64,000 nucleotides of DNA from Anseranas semipalmata (lineage: Eukaryota > Chordata > Aves > Anseriformes > Anseranatidae), in the NCBI GenBank assembly GCA_013399115.1, contig VXAA01003843.1, positions 522,263 through 586,262 on the forward strand, written 5' to 3'. Position numbers and translations under genes: made by a program. Shown here piece by piece: positions 23,935 to 36,843 of the stretch. Below the pieces are notes generated by a model, which saw only the letters and a program-made list of their open reading frames with translations, was not told where the DNA came from and made no database searches. The stretch's first letter is position 1, and every line of letters starts with the position of its first letter.

Positions 23935-26900
23935 GCTCTACATTGAACTGTGTGCTGTGGCAGATCTATAACAGCTCAAGATCTTCCACAGCCATTTTAA
24001 GGCTTTAAAAAACATTCATTGTGGCAAACAACTATGCCAGTGCCAATCTGGATAGAATACATTTCTGTATTGTCACAATGGTGCCAAGTAGAAGCTAATG
24101 AAATGTACTGAATCCATCTGAGAGTTGCCTAGGTGAGAAGAGAGAGAACACCAAAAAGCAAACCCACAATGCCACGTGATTTGTGATGTGTCTGTTGATA
24201 CAAATACTTTGAGAATCTGTGCTCCTCCATAAACAACCACTACCATTACTAGACTAATAGGAACTTCATTTTCCTTAAACATTCCAGTTCATTCTGAAAA
24301 AAATGACAGAATGCCACCAGTTTGACTTATACTGATAATGTCACCTCTTCTGAGGGAACTCAAGCCTGACAGTCTGTTTCTGATGGTTTTGAAGGACTGC
24401 TAGTGCCACAGCAACATAGGAAGAAGCAGTGCCAAAACCCTTTTTGCAGATGCTTCCAATGTTTCCAAACTACTCGCATTTACAGATTCCCAGACGGGGG
24501 ACAGAAGCCAAGTTTCTCAATGTTGTATCTAAGCAGATTATTGGAAAGTATCACCTTTTTATTGATAATAAAATGTGCCTGGGAAGGAGGTATATAGACA
24601 TTAGGAATCATAAGTCTCAGTTTTAGAAATACACTGTAGCTGTGAACCATTGATGTGAATTGCTATATGTGATGTCTGCAAAGTGGGTATTTCCAAAAAC
24701 CTATCAGTACAGTGGGTTTAATTTTTAGCTGTGTGCATTATTCATTTGGAGCTCTCAAGACAGCCTCCAAAGACAGCTGTTACTGATATGATAGGGAATC
24801 TGTCATTGCTTGAGCCAGTTTCCTGAGTGCATGTGTGCTTGAGATATAAGTAGACAAGTGCCCACTTTCTCCCTAATGGTTCTTCCCTTCATTTACTATT
24901 TCTTGATTCAGAATTTTGTTTTCTTTCACAGTAAGTTTTAAAGGCCACACAAATTACACTGTGGTTTGTAAGGGAAGGAGTGGCACAGATAGAGCAGCTG
25001 CAGGTTTTCAAGATATTTTTAAAAGGAGACCCAGATTCCATCTTTCGTGTTCTTACTGGATGTAGCAGTTAACTGAACTTTATTTTCTATATACAACTAC
25101 TGGAAAAGAATACTATATTCTAGATTATTAGGACTTTTTTTTGTCTTTTTTTTTTTCTATAAATTCTCCACCCAGTGCTTCTTCTGACACAAGCTCAGCT
25201 GGTATTTCATCCTCTACCAATCTTGGTCTAACAAGTACTACCCACGACTTTCAAGGGAGTTCCAAAATGAGCATTTTCACACATAAAAATTCAACTGTTC
25301 CCCTGAATGGCCTTTATGGAGCCATTGGAAGCCCAAATGATGTCTGATTGATGATACTGAAGCATTTTTAATTCCTAACCATTCTGCTAATTTTGTTCAT
25401 CCAGCATTCCACAAATATCCAATGTACTTAAGCCTACGCCTTCTCAGTTGACAGTCACTTGCACAGTATCATCATAACTAAGTAGCAAACAATTCATCAT
25501 GAACTCAGGCAGTCAAAAGTGGATATAGAGTTAGGATTTTCTATTGTTAATTAAGCATAGTCAGATGACAAATAGCCCGTCTACAGTGCAGATGATAACG
25601 ATTGGCACATAGCAATTACACACAGTGGCAATTAAATGTAATGCAGCAGAACTATGAGGATCAGTGAGGTCACAACAGTAAGCTGTAAATGACTGATCAG
25701 GAACCATATCAATCAAAGGTATTTTTTCATCTAACAATATAAAAATTTCCTAACTTGTCTCTAGTGCTATGTTAGCTGCTTTGTTAATAACATTTATGTT
25801 ATTAATATATACAGGCCTCCCTCAGGTCAGAAAGATAGTTGCCTACTTAGCTGAAATTCAATGAATTCAATTAAATGCTGCAGCCTTGGGCTACTGTTCT
25901 AAAAAATTATTCATTCTGAGGCTTTCTTACAGCCTTGGAATTTTTCCTTAACAGTACTGAACATCCTCAGGGTCCATGCATGTGAGGAAGGGAGGTTCAG
26001 GGTTTGAAACAAGCCATATTTTCAGATTCACCACCAGATGTGCTTGTTTAAGATAAGACCAAATACATCCAAATCTGACAGAGCAGAAAGGGGGATAATA
26101 ATTACTGACAACACGATGGAAAAGTAACATATCCTGAGTTTGATGCTCTGCTAGTGGAAACTGAGAAAGCAGCCTGATGTTAGTTGACTTACATACATGT
26201 TCACCAGCATATCTGGTTCTCTGCTATGAAGAGTATTTCTGATTGTCTTTTTTTCTATACCTGAAAAACAATGAAAGCAGGAAGAATAGAAGTAACAGTG
26301 ATCTGTATCTTTTCCGCATCCGGTGAAGACAACACTGATGAATATTTATCAGTAATGAATTTTAATAAATCTTTCATCAGGAGTTTTTATTATTTCTAGA
26401 ACTATTCCTTTTCAAATATTTTCTTTCACATATTCATGGATTAATCTTTACAAAAGAAAAACACAGAAAAATGAAAGATTTCCAAAATTGTAAAGACTCA
26501 GGTGGATCATTTTGTCTTTTATTTAAGCAAATGATGAGTTTTACTGAGAAATCCTAGAACTCTTGTAGTCAATAGAGAGAAACATGAGAGAAATATGATA
26601 CTTCAGAGCCTTGAATTCCTTCCATCCAAATCCATTACAAGCAACAGATTAGTGGTTAAAACCCAAATTTTCTATACACTATATGTAATTGAGTGTTTCC
26701 CCTTAAAAGCTTTAAACCTAGAACAAAGATACTGCTTAGGAATTAGGGCCTGAAGGCATAGAACGTAAAATATGCTTAAATGCCAAAGTTTCTTTTGTTT
26801 TACAAAGACTATACAATGGCTATAGAAGTCAGAACTAATTCCTTAGCTTTAGAGAATCGGTTAAAAGTCCACATAGTTGATTTCAGCAGGACTTACCAGC

Positions 26901-27462
26901 ATTCCATGTGATTTGGTGGAAGAAAAACAATGTAGTCACCTAATAATCTAGCATTAAAATGCTCCTATGACTGCAGGTGAGCACTGTCACCTTAACAAAG
27001 TACTTGGTAAAGTGTAAGTTCTGATTGTAAAGATACATTTTCATACAGTCTCACAAACATCAGCAATTGCTTAGATGGTAGACCTAGAAAGCTAAGCTTA
27101 AAGACAGCAGAGATGGGCTGGTGGGCAAAGAGATAATTCCAGTGTTCCCTTTGTTCTGATCACAAAATCAAAGTTCAAGTAAAGTCACCTACTCCACCAA
27201 AGGAAGGGTAATGTTGCCTCTATGTCTCATTAGCTTCAGAAAATGTACGGTATCCTTAACCAGAAAGATGTGGTCATTGTGTTTTGAATGGTATTATTTT
27301 GTGCAACTTGATCAATCATTATTTAACGTAAAAAAAAATATACCATTAATAAGATTTGAGATCATAGCAGTGTCGCTGTGTTTATCTAGCCAGGATATAA
27401 ATTCTCCAGCTTGAAAAAATTATGTACTTTTATACTTTTTCAGTATATTCATTTTGTCATCA

Positions 27463-27549
27463 TGGGTCAGATTCTCAGCTGATGTAGGTTATCTTTTCCT
27501 CATTGAAATCAGCAGAATCATGATAATTTACAGTGGGTAAAGATGTGGC
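27463..27549 (+). mobile_element. Remnant of an ancient palindromic amniote repeat (MITE-like)
   Basis: The left half carries gggtcagattctcagctgat (27464-27483), and the right half carries cattgaaatcagcagaatca (27501-27520) followed by tgataatttacagtgggtaa. Together they resemble an old inverted-repeat element common in turtles, crocodilians and birds. That element's arms read roughly GATTCTCAGCTGGTGTAAAT and ATTTACACCAGCTGAGGATC around a CCATTGAAGTCAATGG centre. This is recognised from memory of the motif set; no subfamily name is claimed. Confidence 0.5.
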
Positions 27550-28055
27550 TTACTGTTTCAGTGTAAGTGATTGCTGAACTTATAAGAATATAATTGAGAT
27601 ACTTTAAAAAAAAAAAGCTTTAAATTTCTCATTTATAATGGAGGTATAGGAAGTGGAAAAAAAAAAAAAGGGACCATGAAATGATTAGACAGCTTGTGTG
27701 ACTAATAGGAATACTGTCCCTGAAGGGAAAAAGAACATCTTACCAATACAAGTGCACTCAATTAGAGTTTTAAATCAGAACGTAATTATGTTTTTTAAGG
27801 GAGAAAAAAAAATAAGAAAGCTTTTAATCTTCTAGGTGGCCTCATTTTAGCAAAAAGACAAATTTAGGAAGTGTTTTGGCTAAGATGATGCTCTGCATCC
27901 TTCATAAGTTTGGACTAAATCCAGCCCCTAAAGGGCTGGAAATAGTTGTATTAGCTTGCTTGTACCTGACTTTAAAAAGAAAAGAAAAAAAAAAANGAAA
28001 CGACTGGAATATGATGCATCTCTTGCAAAATAGGTCCCTTTCAAAAAAAAAAAAC

Positions 28056-28058
<3 letters not shown>
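27550..28058. other. Unique DNA with A-rich tracts and one undetermined base
   Basis: A runs at about 27606-27616, 27658-27669 and 27986-27995 (N at 27996). No gene recognised. Confidence 0.7.

Positions 28059-28093
<35 letters not shown>
28059..28093. repeat. (AC)17 microsatellite
   Basis: Seventeen uninterrupted AC units after an A-rich lead. The flanking long open frames in both strands are produced by the repeat. Confidence 0.98.
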
Positions 28094-28099
<6 letters not shown>

Positions 28100-31000
28100 A
28101 AAAAAAACCACAGCACAATAGCCCATATACTCACATTATTAAGTTATACCTTAGCATCTGGAAAATGAAAGGATTGTTTACTCCAATTACTTGTATGAAA
28201 TCTAATGAAACATTCTAGATTATTGCTTAGAGGTGAGCAGTGCCGGATGGAACAACAACACAAGAACAACAAATAGGAAAGCCCACATGTGTAGATCTGA
28301 ATGGTTGCTTCACATATTTTCAGGTATCACGCAGCCACGTTGCATTTCTTGCATCTTGACTCCTGCACAAACAATGTAGCCTTGACTATTTCAGTGTCTT
28401 GGAGCTAGTATAATAACATAATGTAGCTCATGTTAGCTTAACTTAAATCCTGTAAGAATGAGTTCCAGAGGAAAGCATATGGCAGCTGTCTGAAACCTTA
28501 TTTATTACTGTCTGCAGTGATTTTGTCAGTCGCCACAAGCTAAACACGGTTAGTACTTGGATGCAAGACCTCCTTAGTGCTCCTTGATGCAATGGGCAGT
28601 GGTGCTAGTAGTTCAGCAGATGGCATTGAATGCAGTGATGTGGCAGTGTACATTTGGAGACTAGAACTGGGAGAGTGATGGATATGTTGTGTTTGTGCCT
28701 GAACTGAGAAAGGAGAAAGAAAAAAAAAAAAAAAAGTTTTCCACTGAAAACATCATGTTTCCTCCAGCATGGTGTTTGATTTTGAGTGGGGGTTATTTAG
28801 CCTTTTCAATGATTGCTTTTTCTTTGATTTTTCACACCAGCAAAGATTTTAAATACAGAATGCAACCTCAAAATTCAAAGTGAAAAAAATCTGTCTTCAG
28901 AATTTCAAAGCAAAATGTTTTGATGTTTCTGAGAAATGTATCAGAATGCAAAAATTAAGTGTTACATGACAGGAGCAGAAAGCAAGTAACAAGTGATTAA
29001 ACTACAGATCCACTTGGCCAAAATTCAACACCATACATTAAACAAACAAATAAAGTGAATTCCAGGCAGTTATCCTTTAGTGTAAGGTTAATTAATAACT
29101 GGAAACATTTGTGATGGAGACAAGAAGGAATAACCACCATGGTCTGGACTAGCTTTTACTACACCTGAATGAAGCTCCAGAGTAAGCTGGGCCATATTTT
29201 CAGATACATGTAGGTGCTAAAGGAAGCAAATAAACTAATGATGGGCTTATCTTAAAACATAGATCCTCTTAGATACTTAGGCATCTAAGATTTCCTAAAA
29301 CTTTCAGACCTTAGGGTTTCAGTCTGCCCAGTTGATGCTCAGCTGCCAGCTGATTCCCACCCCCAAGCCTGTACATTTTTGCCACTAGGCTCAAGCGTCC
29401 AGTCCTTAAATCCTAAGCAGCCTGATGGCCCACTTCAGCAATTATAAAGGAGGTAACACAGCAAGATGGTGCTAGTCATACCCAGGGCTCTAACCCAATA
29501 GCCAACTTTTTAATTAGTTGTAAGATATCAAATCAACATCAAGATATAAACCTGATCTCCTGCTTCCCAGTTCAACTCCAGTTGAACTCCTATAAGATCG
29601 AGATTGTTCTGTCTCTTCCTTCTTCTGAAGCTATTAGCATTTACAGGGGAAAGAGACCTCAGGTATGATTCTGAAACCCTTTAGTTAGTGCATCTGCCAG
29701 AAGAACTTGGTAGTTTCTTTCCCGATGACAAATGTAGAACTGAAAATAGAACTACTGCATCTTCTAGCACTTATGTTATATGCAGTGAAGCAAAGGGAAC
29801 ATCCTTGCACAGAAACATTATGCAAGTTCTAAGTAGTCTAAGCTGAAACAATTTTTTGCTCCTTACCTTTCACTTGTTAAAAATAAATTTGCATATCTTT
29901 AAAGTAAGAGGAGTAATCAGTATAGATTTGCAGGGGGGACTACAGAAATAACTACTTGAAGTCAAAACAAAAACTTCTTCAATTATATGTTTATCAGATT
30001 AAAATAAAAATCAAGGGGAATGTAGATCCTTGAACCCAAAGGGGAAGGTGACAGTATAATGGAGGCAGGAGATGCACGTAACCATGCTGTGGTCTCTGTT
30101 CTGTTTCAAAGTATCAGTTGGCTTTTTCTTATTTGTACCTACTGTATGCCAGCATACAGAAGGAATGCTAGCAGCTAAGGCATGGAGGCATTTCTAGCTT
30201 TCTTAACCATAAGTACAGTCAAAATTGATTGACTGTATCCAATGTATTAGAGCAGATAACCAACTAGATAAATGTGTACATTTCTAACAGTCATTGGATG
30301 AGAAAACTGTAAAAGTAAAAAGAGAAGGTAGAGGCAGGGAGTGAAACGTGCTATGGTGATTATCTGGGAAGATTATTAGATTGGACTTTTTTTGAGATTG
30401 TACAAGAAAAGGAAATTTTCACCCATGTAATCTGAATATAATGAATCCCTTATTTCAATTCTTTCATCTACTGTTTTGTCTTTCCTGTTTGTAATAGGTT
30501 TGACACCTGCTGTTTTTACCTCATGTCTTCATCTAATATCAACATTTCTCTCAGGGTAAAAGTATTATCTCTTTACAGTAATACCTTTGGAATTGCTTTC
30601 CCAGTTACGGCCTTAGTACTTTTTATCAAAATAATATAACCCAAGCAATAACCAGGAAGATTTTGCAAAGGCATTCATGCTTCCTAACTCCTTTCAGAAT
30701 ACTTTATACCAGTAAGCCTTGGACTCCCCAGTTTGCACTCCAGAATACCCACGTCTAACCAGAGAACCAAGTGACCTATAACCTGAAATAGTCCAGGTTC
30801 ACATAATACAAATTATGATCTTGTGAGTCTGCTGCAAATGTTCCTATCTTCATGCAGCAGGACTCTATAGCAGGAAGCACAATGCACTGGCATAAATTGA
30901 CATCAGATGAGTATTTGGCTCTGTTCTCTGTCTTTCTCTTTTTAGTGATTTCCAGTTGTGATGATGAATCACACTATTGGAAGAACAGTGCAGCAACGCA

Positions 31001-32100
31001 TCATATAAATCATATGTTATTTCTATTGTTGCTGCAAATGGGTTACCTGCCTTCTCACACATCAGTCAGAATTCTGTTGTTTGAAGCAGCTTTAGGCCCT
31101 AATTGGTTGTAATTTATGTGTGGTAAAACTTAATGACTCCAACAAGACAGTTCTTGCACAGAAAGTTAAGAGTTAGTTCCTTATGTTGCTCAGAACATTT
31201 TCAAAGTCGCTCTTAGAATTCCAGGGGGTGAGCAAGCCTCACATCCAGCAAAACTCTTATGGCTTCCTGCTTAAGCTTTTCATCAGTGACACTGTATGAC
31301 CTTCAAAAGCCACCCCTCCGACTGCTTTACTTTAAAAGGTTATTTTAAGAATGCAAAATAAGAGCACACTACCAGTTCCTACAGGGACTGGATCATACTC
31401 ATGGTTGGTTGCTGAGAGCTATTCGGCTTTACTTCACTGTAAATACACTACAGCTCAGTCTCATGCATATTCATTGATATGTGTCTCATTCTGCCATAAA
31501 CCAATAAGGTCTTGCACAGGGCACAAGCAGGTCCATCTATGCACTATCGCTCTAAGGCTAGAGTAAATCATGACACATAGAACACTATGCTGACCACTCT
31601 ATGACTCTATACAAACACCCAGCAAAGAGCTGGATTGTGGTCTGACTGGTCTGCAGAAATACAGCAGAGAAAGCCTTTTGAATACCAGCACACATCTACT
31701 TGTTCAGACCGTGTTTTTCAGATACTTGGCATAATTCAGATAGTGTGAACATGGAAGATGGTGCTTGGCCACGTCCACTGGCATTATCTGGAATAATAAA
31801 CAATAATTATTTTCTATAATGGGATCAGGGAGCAAATAAGCCACATTGCTATCTCAGCTTTTTAGCTCTGAGTCACAAAAGACTTTTCTCTTTCCCTGCA
31901 ACTGGATGGCAGATTGTTTAGGGTGACATTATCTGGGTCCAGATGGTCCCACCTACTGCAAAATCTGTAGTGCTTGTTTATTTTGTAATGGTTCTGTGCC
32001 TTGATCTTTTAACAGCTCTCTGGAGAAGGAGGGGAAAGTGTTAGTAGGCACAGTGTGTTGTTCTTCTGTGCCTTTGGTGAATGGTGTTCCCTGTTTTTTG
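28094..32100. other. Unique non-coding DNA
   Basis: Holds an A-rich purine tract at 28709-28736, a cttagat/atctaag inverted repeat at 29268-29289 and two hairpins at 30142-30159 and 30214-30237. No gene or recent repeat recognised. Confidence 0.65.
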
Positions 32101-32124
32101 TTTTTTTTTTTTGTTTTTTTTTTT
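32094..32124. repeat. T-rich tract
   Basis: Runs of T broken by single G bases, followed by catttcag. It resembles a splice acceptor tract, but no open frame of note follows. Confidence 0.85.
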
Positions 32125-32385
32125 CATTTCAGTTTGTTACTGAGTTGTTTTCCAGAGGAGAGAACTGAAGACATTGGGGTTTTATTGAAAACAGAATATG
32201 ATTATTAAATGGCCTAATGATCTGCTTCCCATTGGGGGTGGTGACACAGGGAAATTATACTTATGTAAAGGACAGCACCTCCTTGAAATGCAACTCTGTT
32301 CCAAAACGTAAATCTAAAAGTGTTACTGGCAACTGCATATTTACCATTTATCAGGGATCCCATGGTAAATCTACTTAAAAGTCAC

Positions 32386-33455
32386 AGGATAATTCAGATG
32401 GAAAAGGACCTCTTAGGAGGTCTCTGTCAACCTCTGGCTCAAAGCAGGTTACTCAGGGCTGTATGCAATCTGATCTTGAAAGCCCCTTTGGGCAGCACAT
32501 TCCACTGCTTGACTGTCTTCATGGACAAAAAGTTTAATCTTCAGCCAAATCCTCTCTTGTTTCTATTTATTTCTGCCACTTCTTGTCATCCCACCGTGCA
32601 CTGTGAAGAGCCTGGTTCCATCTGCTCAGTAGCCTCCTTGTGAGTACCAGGGGCAGCTGTTAGCCTCCCCCTGCCCCTGAAGCTGTCTTTTCTCCAGGCT
32701 GAAGAAACTCAGTTTCCTCAGCCTCTCTTCACAGGGCAAGTGCTCCAATCCCCTGATCACTTTGTGGCCCTCCTCTAAATTCACTCTAGTGTATCAACAT
32801 CTTCCTACACGCTACCAAGGTCCTTTTCAGCAGAGTTGCTCACCAGCTAATTGGGGTTGTTTCTTCTCAGATGCAGGACTTTGCATCTGTCCTGAATTTC
32901 ATAAGGTTTACGTAGGTCCATTCTCCAGCCTATCTCCTCACATCTGGCCAGCAGCCCTGACCATCAAGCATATCAACAGCTCCCGCCAGTTCAGTGTCAT
33001 TTGTAAATTTGTTGGACAAGTGCTCCATCGCATCCTCCAGGTCATTACTAAAGATATTATTACTACACAGCTCCCAGAGTAGACCCCTCCAACACTCCAG
33101 TTTTTATTGGTCTGCTGGGAGAGTAAGATCTTCTAAGTATTACCTTCTGAGCCCCACCATCCCACCAGTTTTTTACCCATCCAGTTGTCCAGCCATCCAA
33201 ATCACAACATCCTAACTTGGATACAAGAATACTGTAGGAAAGTGTGTTGAAAGCCTTGCTAAAGTCTAGAAAAATGGCATTAACTGCTCTCCCCTCATCC
33301 ACAAATCGTGTCACTTTATCCTGGGAGGCAAGTCAGTTAGTCAGACATTATTTACCCTTAGTAAATCCATATCAACTGCTTTCAGTCTCCTTCACCCCTT
33401 TCATGTACCCAAAAATGTGTTCAAGAGGACCCACTCCGTGATTTTCTTTCCACTA
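32386..33455 (-). mobile_element. CR1 LINE fragment (RT 3' half plus 3'UTR), decayed
   Basis: This is a non-LTR retrotransposon of the chicken-repeat-1 family lying antisense to the given strand. An 83-codon minus-strand frame at 33063-33314 contains an RT block reading FLDFSKAFNTLSYSILVSKL (33213-33272), which matches the CR1 LDFSKAFDTV block. It is preceded by a VTRFVDEGRAV stretch typical of CR1. After a stop and frame break near 33060, the next RT block follows in another frame: an NIFSNDL-like stretch, then KFTND at 32996-33010 where active CR1 elements have KFADD. The first catalytic Asp is kept, but the FADD motif is altered to FTND, so the copy is dead. From about 32386 to 32800 the sequence resembles the CR1 3' untranslated region in reverse, with the segment on flock-like 'acctcttaggaggtc' and the 'ctccaggctgaagaaactcagtttcctcagcctctcttcacagg' region at roughly 32693-32737 (key words only). 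The 5' part of the element is missing, as is usual for CR1. Exact ends are uncertain by tens of bases. Confidence 0.9.
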
Positions 33456-33556
33456 TTTCAAGGTCATTATAGTTTGCAATTAAGAATACGTTAGTTTTGT
33501 TTGCTTGTTTTCAGAATTGCAGCTCAGCAGATTAGTTTTCTAATCTCAGAATCATC

Positions 33557-33574
33557 TTTTTTTTTTTTTTTTTT
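33557..33574. repeat. T18 homopolymer
   Basis: Eighteen consecutive thymines about 100 bp beyond the CR1 fragment. Confidence 0.95.
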
Positions 33575-36500
33575 CCTGCTGTTTTTTATTCTGGCTCTGC
33601 ACCCACAGATTTTGATATTCATATTTGGCCTCAGGGACAAGGGTATATTTACGTTACAATGTGAGTAACACCTTCACCTTGAGGCCCCTCACAAGGAATA
33701 CAAATCACAACTCTGCAAATGTAGTCCCGTGGACTATCCTCAAGACATGCCTGAGCATACTAATCAGCTGAATATAAAATTTACCAAATATTAGCTAGCT
33801 TACTACATTTACTGGTAGGCTGCCAAAGTGTGGACCCCATGTGGGCAGGAGATGGTCAGATCTGGAAGTTCATATGGAGGCTAACCATAAATGTGCCCTG
33901 CTTCTAATGTAGAGAAGACAACCCTTTGATAATTATTTCCAAATTAGGTTCTTATTGAAGCTAATTAGAGCACAGTGCAGCAGTCTCTGAACCCACGCTG
34001 GCCTCAACAGATGCATCCAAACATTGCAGAGATGCTAACTCTGGCCTTGACAATGTTATAGTTACAATACCACATGACTGTGCCTCAAAGAGAAATTTCA
34101 ATCAAGTAACTCAAGAGAAACCTGTGTCTATGATTTTCACATTTGTTAGCAGGTTGAGGTAAAGTCTAGATGTTATCACAGTTTAAATTACATCTTCATG
34201 TGAAGATTACAAAGGGCCTGGTCCTTGCAAAGACTGTTCTTCAAGCTGGTTAACAGAAACAAACACCTGTTTGCTTATCAGGAGTAAGGTCACTAATCAC
34301 CAGATCCCTGAGTTGTTCTTGGGCTTGGACTGCTTGTTGTTCTCTTGCAGTAGAGAACATTTGTATTTTAAAGGCTTGATTAAAACAGCACAGACTTTTT
34401 TGTCTCCCTTCACAGATCATCCCACATCACCATGTGAGCTGCAGGAACTGGGGGGGAGGATTACCCTTTTCCATATTTTTTCAGCATTTATAATGAAACC
34501 TTGGAAAGAATGTTTATTCCCTTCTGCCATTTCTGTTGCAAATCCAAGCACTGTGTAAATAACCCAGCCCATGAAAACAAGCTAAAGCTACAATTTACTC
34601 GAGTACCAGCTGATTATGTAAAAGTGGACTCTGTCAACATTTACCTTTTCATTCTTTGTGTACATTAAAAAAAAAAAAAAAAAGTCCGTAACACGGAGTT
34701 TCTAGTAAAGGCTAGTTAAATTATGCTAACTCCAAATGAAAGCTTTTTTTTCTTTTCCTGAGAAAAAAAAATAAAAATGAAAGGTTAACTAAACTGTACA
34801 AAGTACAGTAAATGCCATGAAAGATTTTAGTGTGATTGGGCAGTCATTATTGTAGTTATACCTTTAGCATAACATTTTTTTAAGGATCAAAGGACATTTG
34901 ATGACATCTGGGTATTGGTATACCATTTGATGACATCATCTCATGTAAATGACATTGACATTGACATACTGCAGTGAGTACACAAATCTGAAAATATATG
35001 TCAGGAGTTTTGTTTGGGCTTTTTTTATTATTATCTATTAAAATTACAGGATTATTATCACAGGGCCCTAGATATGCACAGTCACCTATTTTGCATAGCA
35101 TAGTGACCCTGGTATGAAACCTTTCCTCTCCACCAGGAGAAGGGATAGTAGGCAGGGAATATTGCCTCTCTCTTTCTCCTTCACAATAAATAAAAAGGAA
35201 GGAAAGCAAGACAAAGACAGCTGCTCACCTCATAGGTTCTCAAGCTTCTATTGAACACTTCTCCTGAAAGTTAAATAATAAGAATATATTTTATCTTACT
35301 CTATTCTATATAATAATATTAAACAATATATATATGTTATTAATGGCACTGTCAGTATTGTGAAATACTCAAATTATCTGGCTCTAGCACATCTAGAAAA
35401 GCTTTCATTTTCATACATGCCAAATCTTGAGGTGTTTTTGAATTATTCAGGCCACTGATTAATTATTTTTATGTTTTTAGTCTCCATAATTCCAGTTCTA
35501 TCCCTCTGTTATCTCCTGGTTTCAGTAATATAATTGTATAACTTTTTAGATGAAGGTAGCATATCAACACTGTTCTCAGGAAAATAAAATAAAATTTTTT
35601 AAAAGATTTCAAAATGAAACTTTTAAGGTAGCCTCAGGAAGAACAGATTTCTCTGAAAATGTAGGGATGAATCAAGCACCCGTTCCCCTTCTCAGTTTGC
35701 CGTTTACAACCATTACAAACATGCTTCTCTCAAACGGCAGCAGAATCTTTCCCACACTGCATAAGCCAAAGAGCAGAGTGTAATTGTGGTTTGCAGTCTG
35801 CCTTCCACCCAGTCTGGGTGAATTGCTAGAACTAATTTTTGCCCTGGGTTGAGATGAGAACTGATGAACAGTGTGTGTGTAACTGATTCCTTTTTAAACC
35901 AATGATTTCTTTATGTCCAAGGAGAAAGAAAATGCTCTTCTCTATTGGAAATGCAAGGCATTTTGGCATGAGTTAAAATAACCTCCTCCATGACTGACAC
36001 TGACAGTACTCTCCCTATTTCCTTTCTGATTATATGATCTCTGCCATATCTGGGATGGAAAATCCATGTGCCATGCCAGTTATACAGTACATTCTAGTAA
36101 GGGGTCATTTCATAGGGCAGTATTAAATTAGTTTCCAAGATAATGACAAACTACAAAGTGGCCAGTTTCACTGGCTGGCTGGAGACACTAACGAAATCAA
36201 GAAACTGCAGTTGTCTTTTGCAGTGGGACTTGATTCTTCTCAGTAAAGACCTAATCTGAGAATCACAAGTTTGACAGAGAAAATGTGACAGTGAGAAGAA
36301 CGCAACTGGAAAATCATTCATAAGTTTTTCCTGGTCTGTTACTGTATCTCACTTAATGGAACTAAAGTGCTCTTGAAAGGACAGTTCTTTGTACTGTATC
36401 AGTTGAGCTCATCCCTTACAAATGGAGGTATTAATTTTGCTTTAGAAAACTGTTTCTTTAAAGTAGGGAACCAGAAAACATTGCTTGTGGGATTTACAGT

Positions 36501-36802
36501 TTAACGAGTTCTTAATATGTGAACAAGCTGGCAAGAGGTAAGCCAAACTATCTATGGGCTAAGTGGTTTGGCTGGAGAAGTTGTTTCAAGGCAGACCTGA
36601 ATATTGACTTTGGTATGGCAGGGACAGAGCAAGGCTATTATTGACTCTGGGCTTCTAGGTATGTCTGAAGCACTACATCTCCCACCTTCCTGCACTGTCA
36701 TGTTTTAAATACTCGCGCATCATTGCTTCAGTCTTCATGGAAATTAGTCTAGTTGCTTTCTTTAGACTGGCCCAGAAAAAGTCACCTATGTATCCCTGGG
36801 AA
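33575..36802. other. Unique AT-rich non-coding DNA
   Basis: Contains A17 at 34667-34683 and a 14-bp direct repeat, catttgatgacatc, at 34894-34907 and 34924-34937. Very AT-rich at 35275-35345. No gene recognised. Confidence 0.65.
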
Positions 36803-36843
36803 AACAACAACAACAACAACCAACAACAACAACCAACAACAAA
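36803..36843. repeat. (AAC)n trinucleotide repeat, imperfect
   Basis: CAA/AAC units interrupted twice by an extra C. Confidence 0.95.

Larger units (their letters stand above)
20801..27462. other. Unique AT-rich non-coding DNA
   Basis: Contains (ATA)n at 21094-21118 and hairpins at 21011-21031 (8-bp arms, taaggcca/tggcctta) and 23911-23934. No gene, RNA gene or recent transposon recognised. A serine/threonine-rich 68-codon frame at 25141-25347 follows a T-rich tract but has no supporting features. Confidence 0.65.

Noticed and set aside
25141..25347. Ser/Thr-rich frame after a T-rich tract, considered as a terminal exon
   Set aside because: The acceptor-like cccag is present, but there is no polyadenylation context, no known family and only compositional bias as evidence.
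27876..28134. Frames of 68-81 codons on both strands
   Set aside because: They are generated by the AC microsatellite, A-rich tracts and one N.
29268..29289. cttagat..atctaag inverted repeat with a TTAGGCATCTAA word, considered as an ancient repeat
   Set aside because: Too short to distinguish from chance; only the inverted repeat itself is certain.
33063..33314. 83-codon minus-strand frame as a host gene
   Set aside because: It encodes CR1 reverse-transcriptase blocks and belongs to the LINE.
32320..33441. Plus-strand frames of 65-107 codons in this interval
   Set aside because: They are antisense shadows of the CR1 element.
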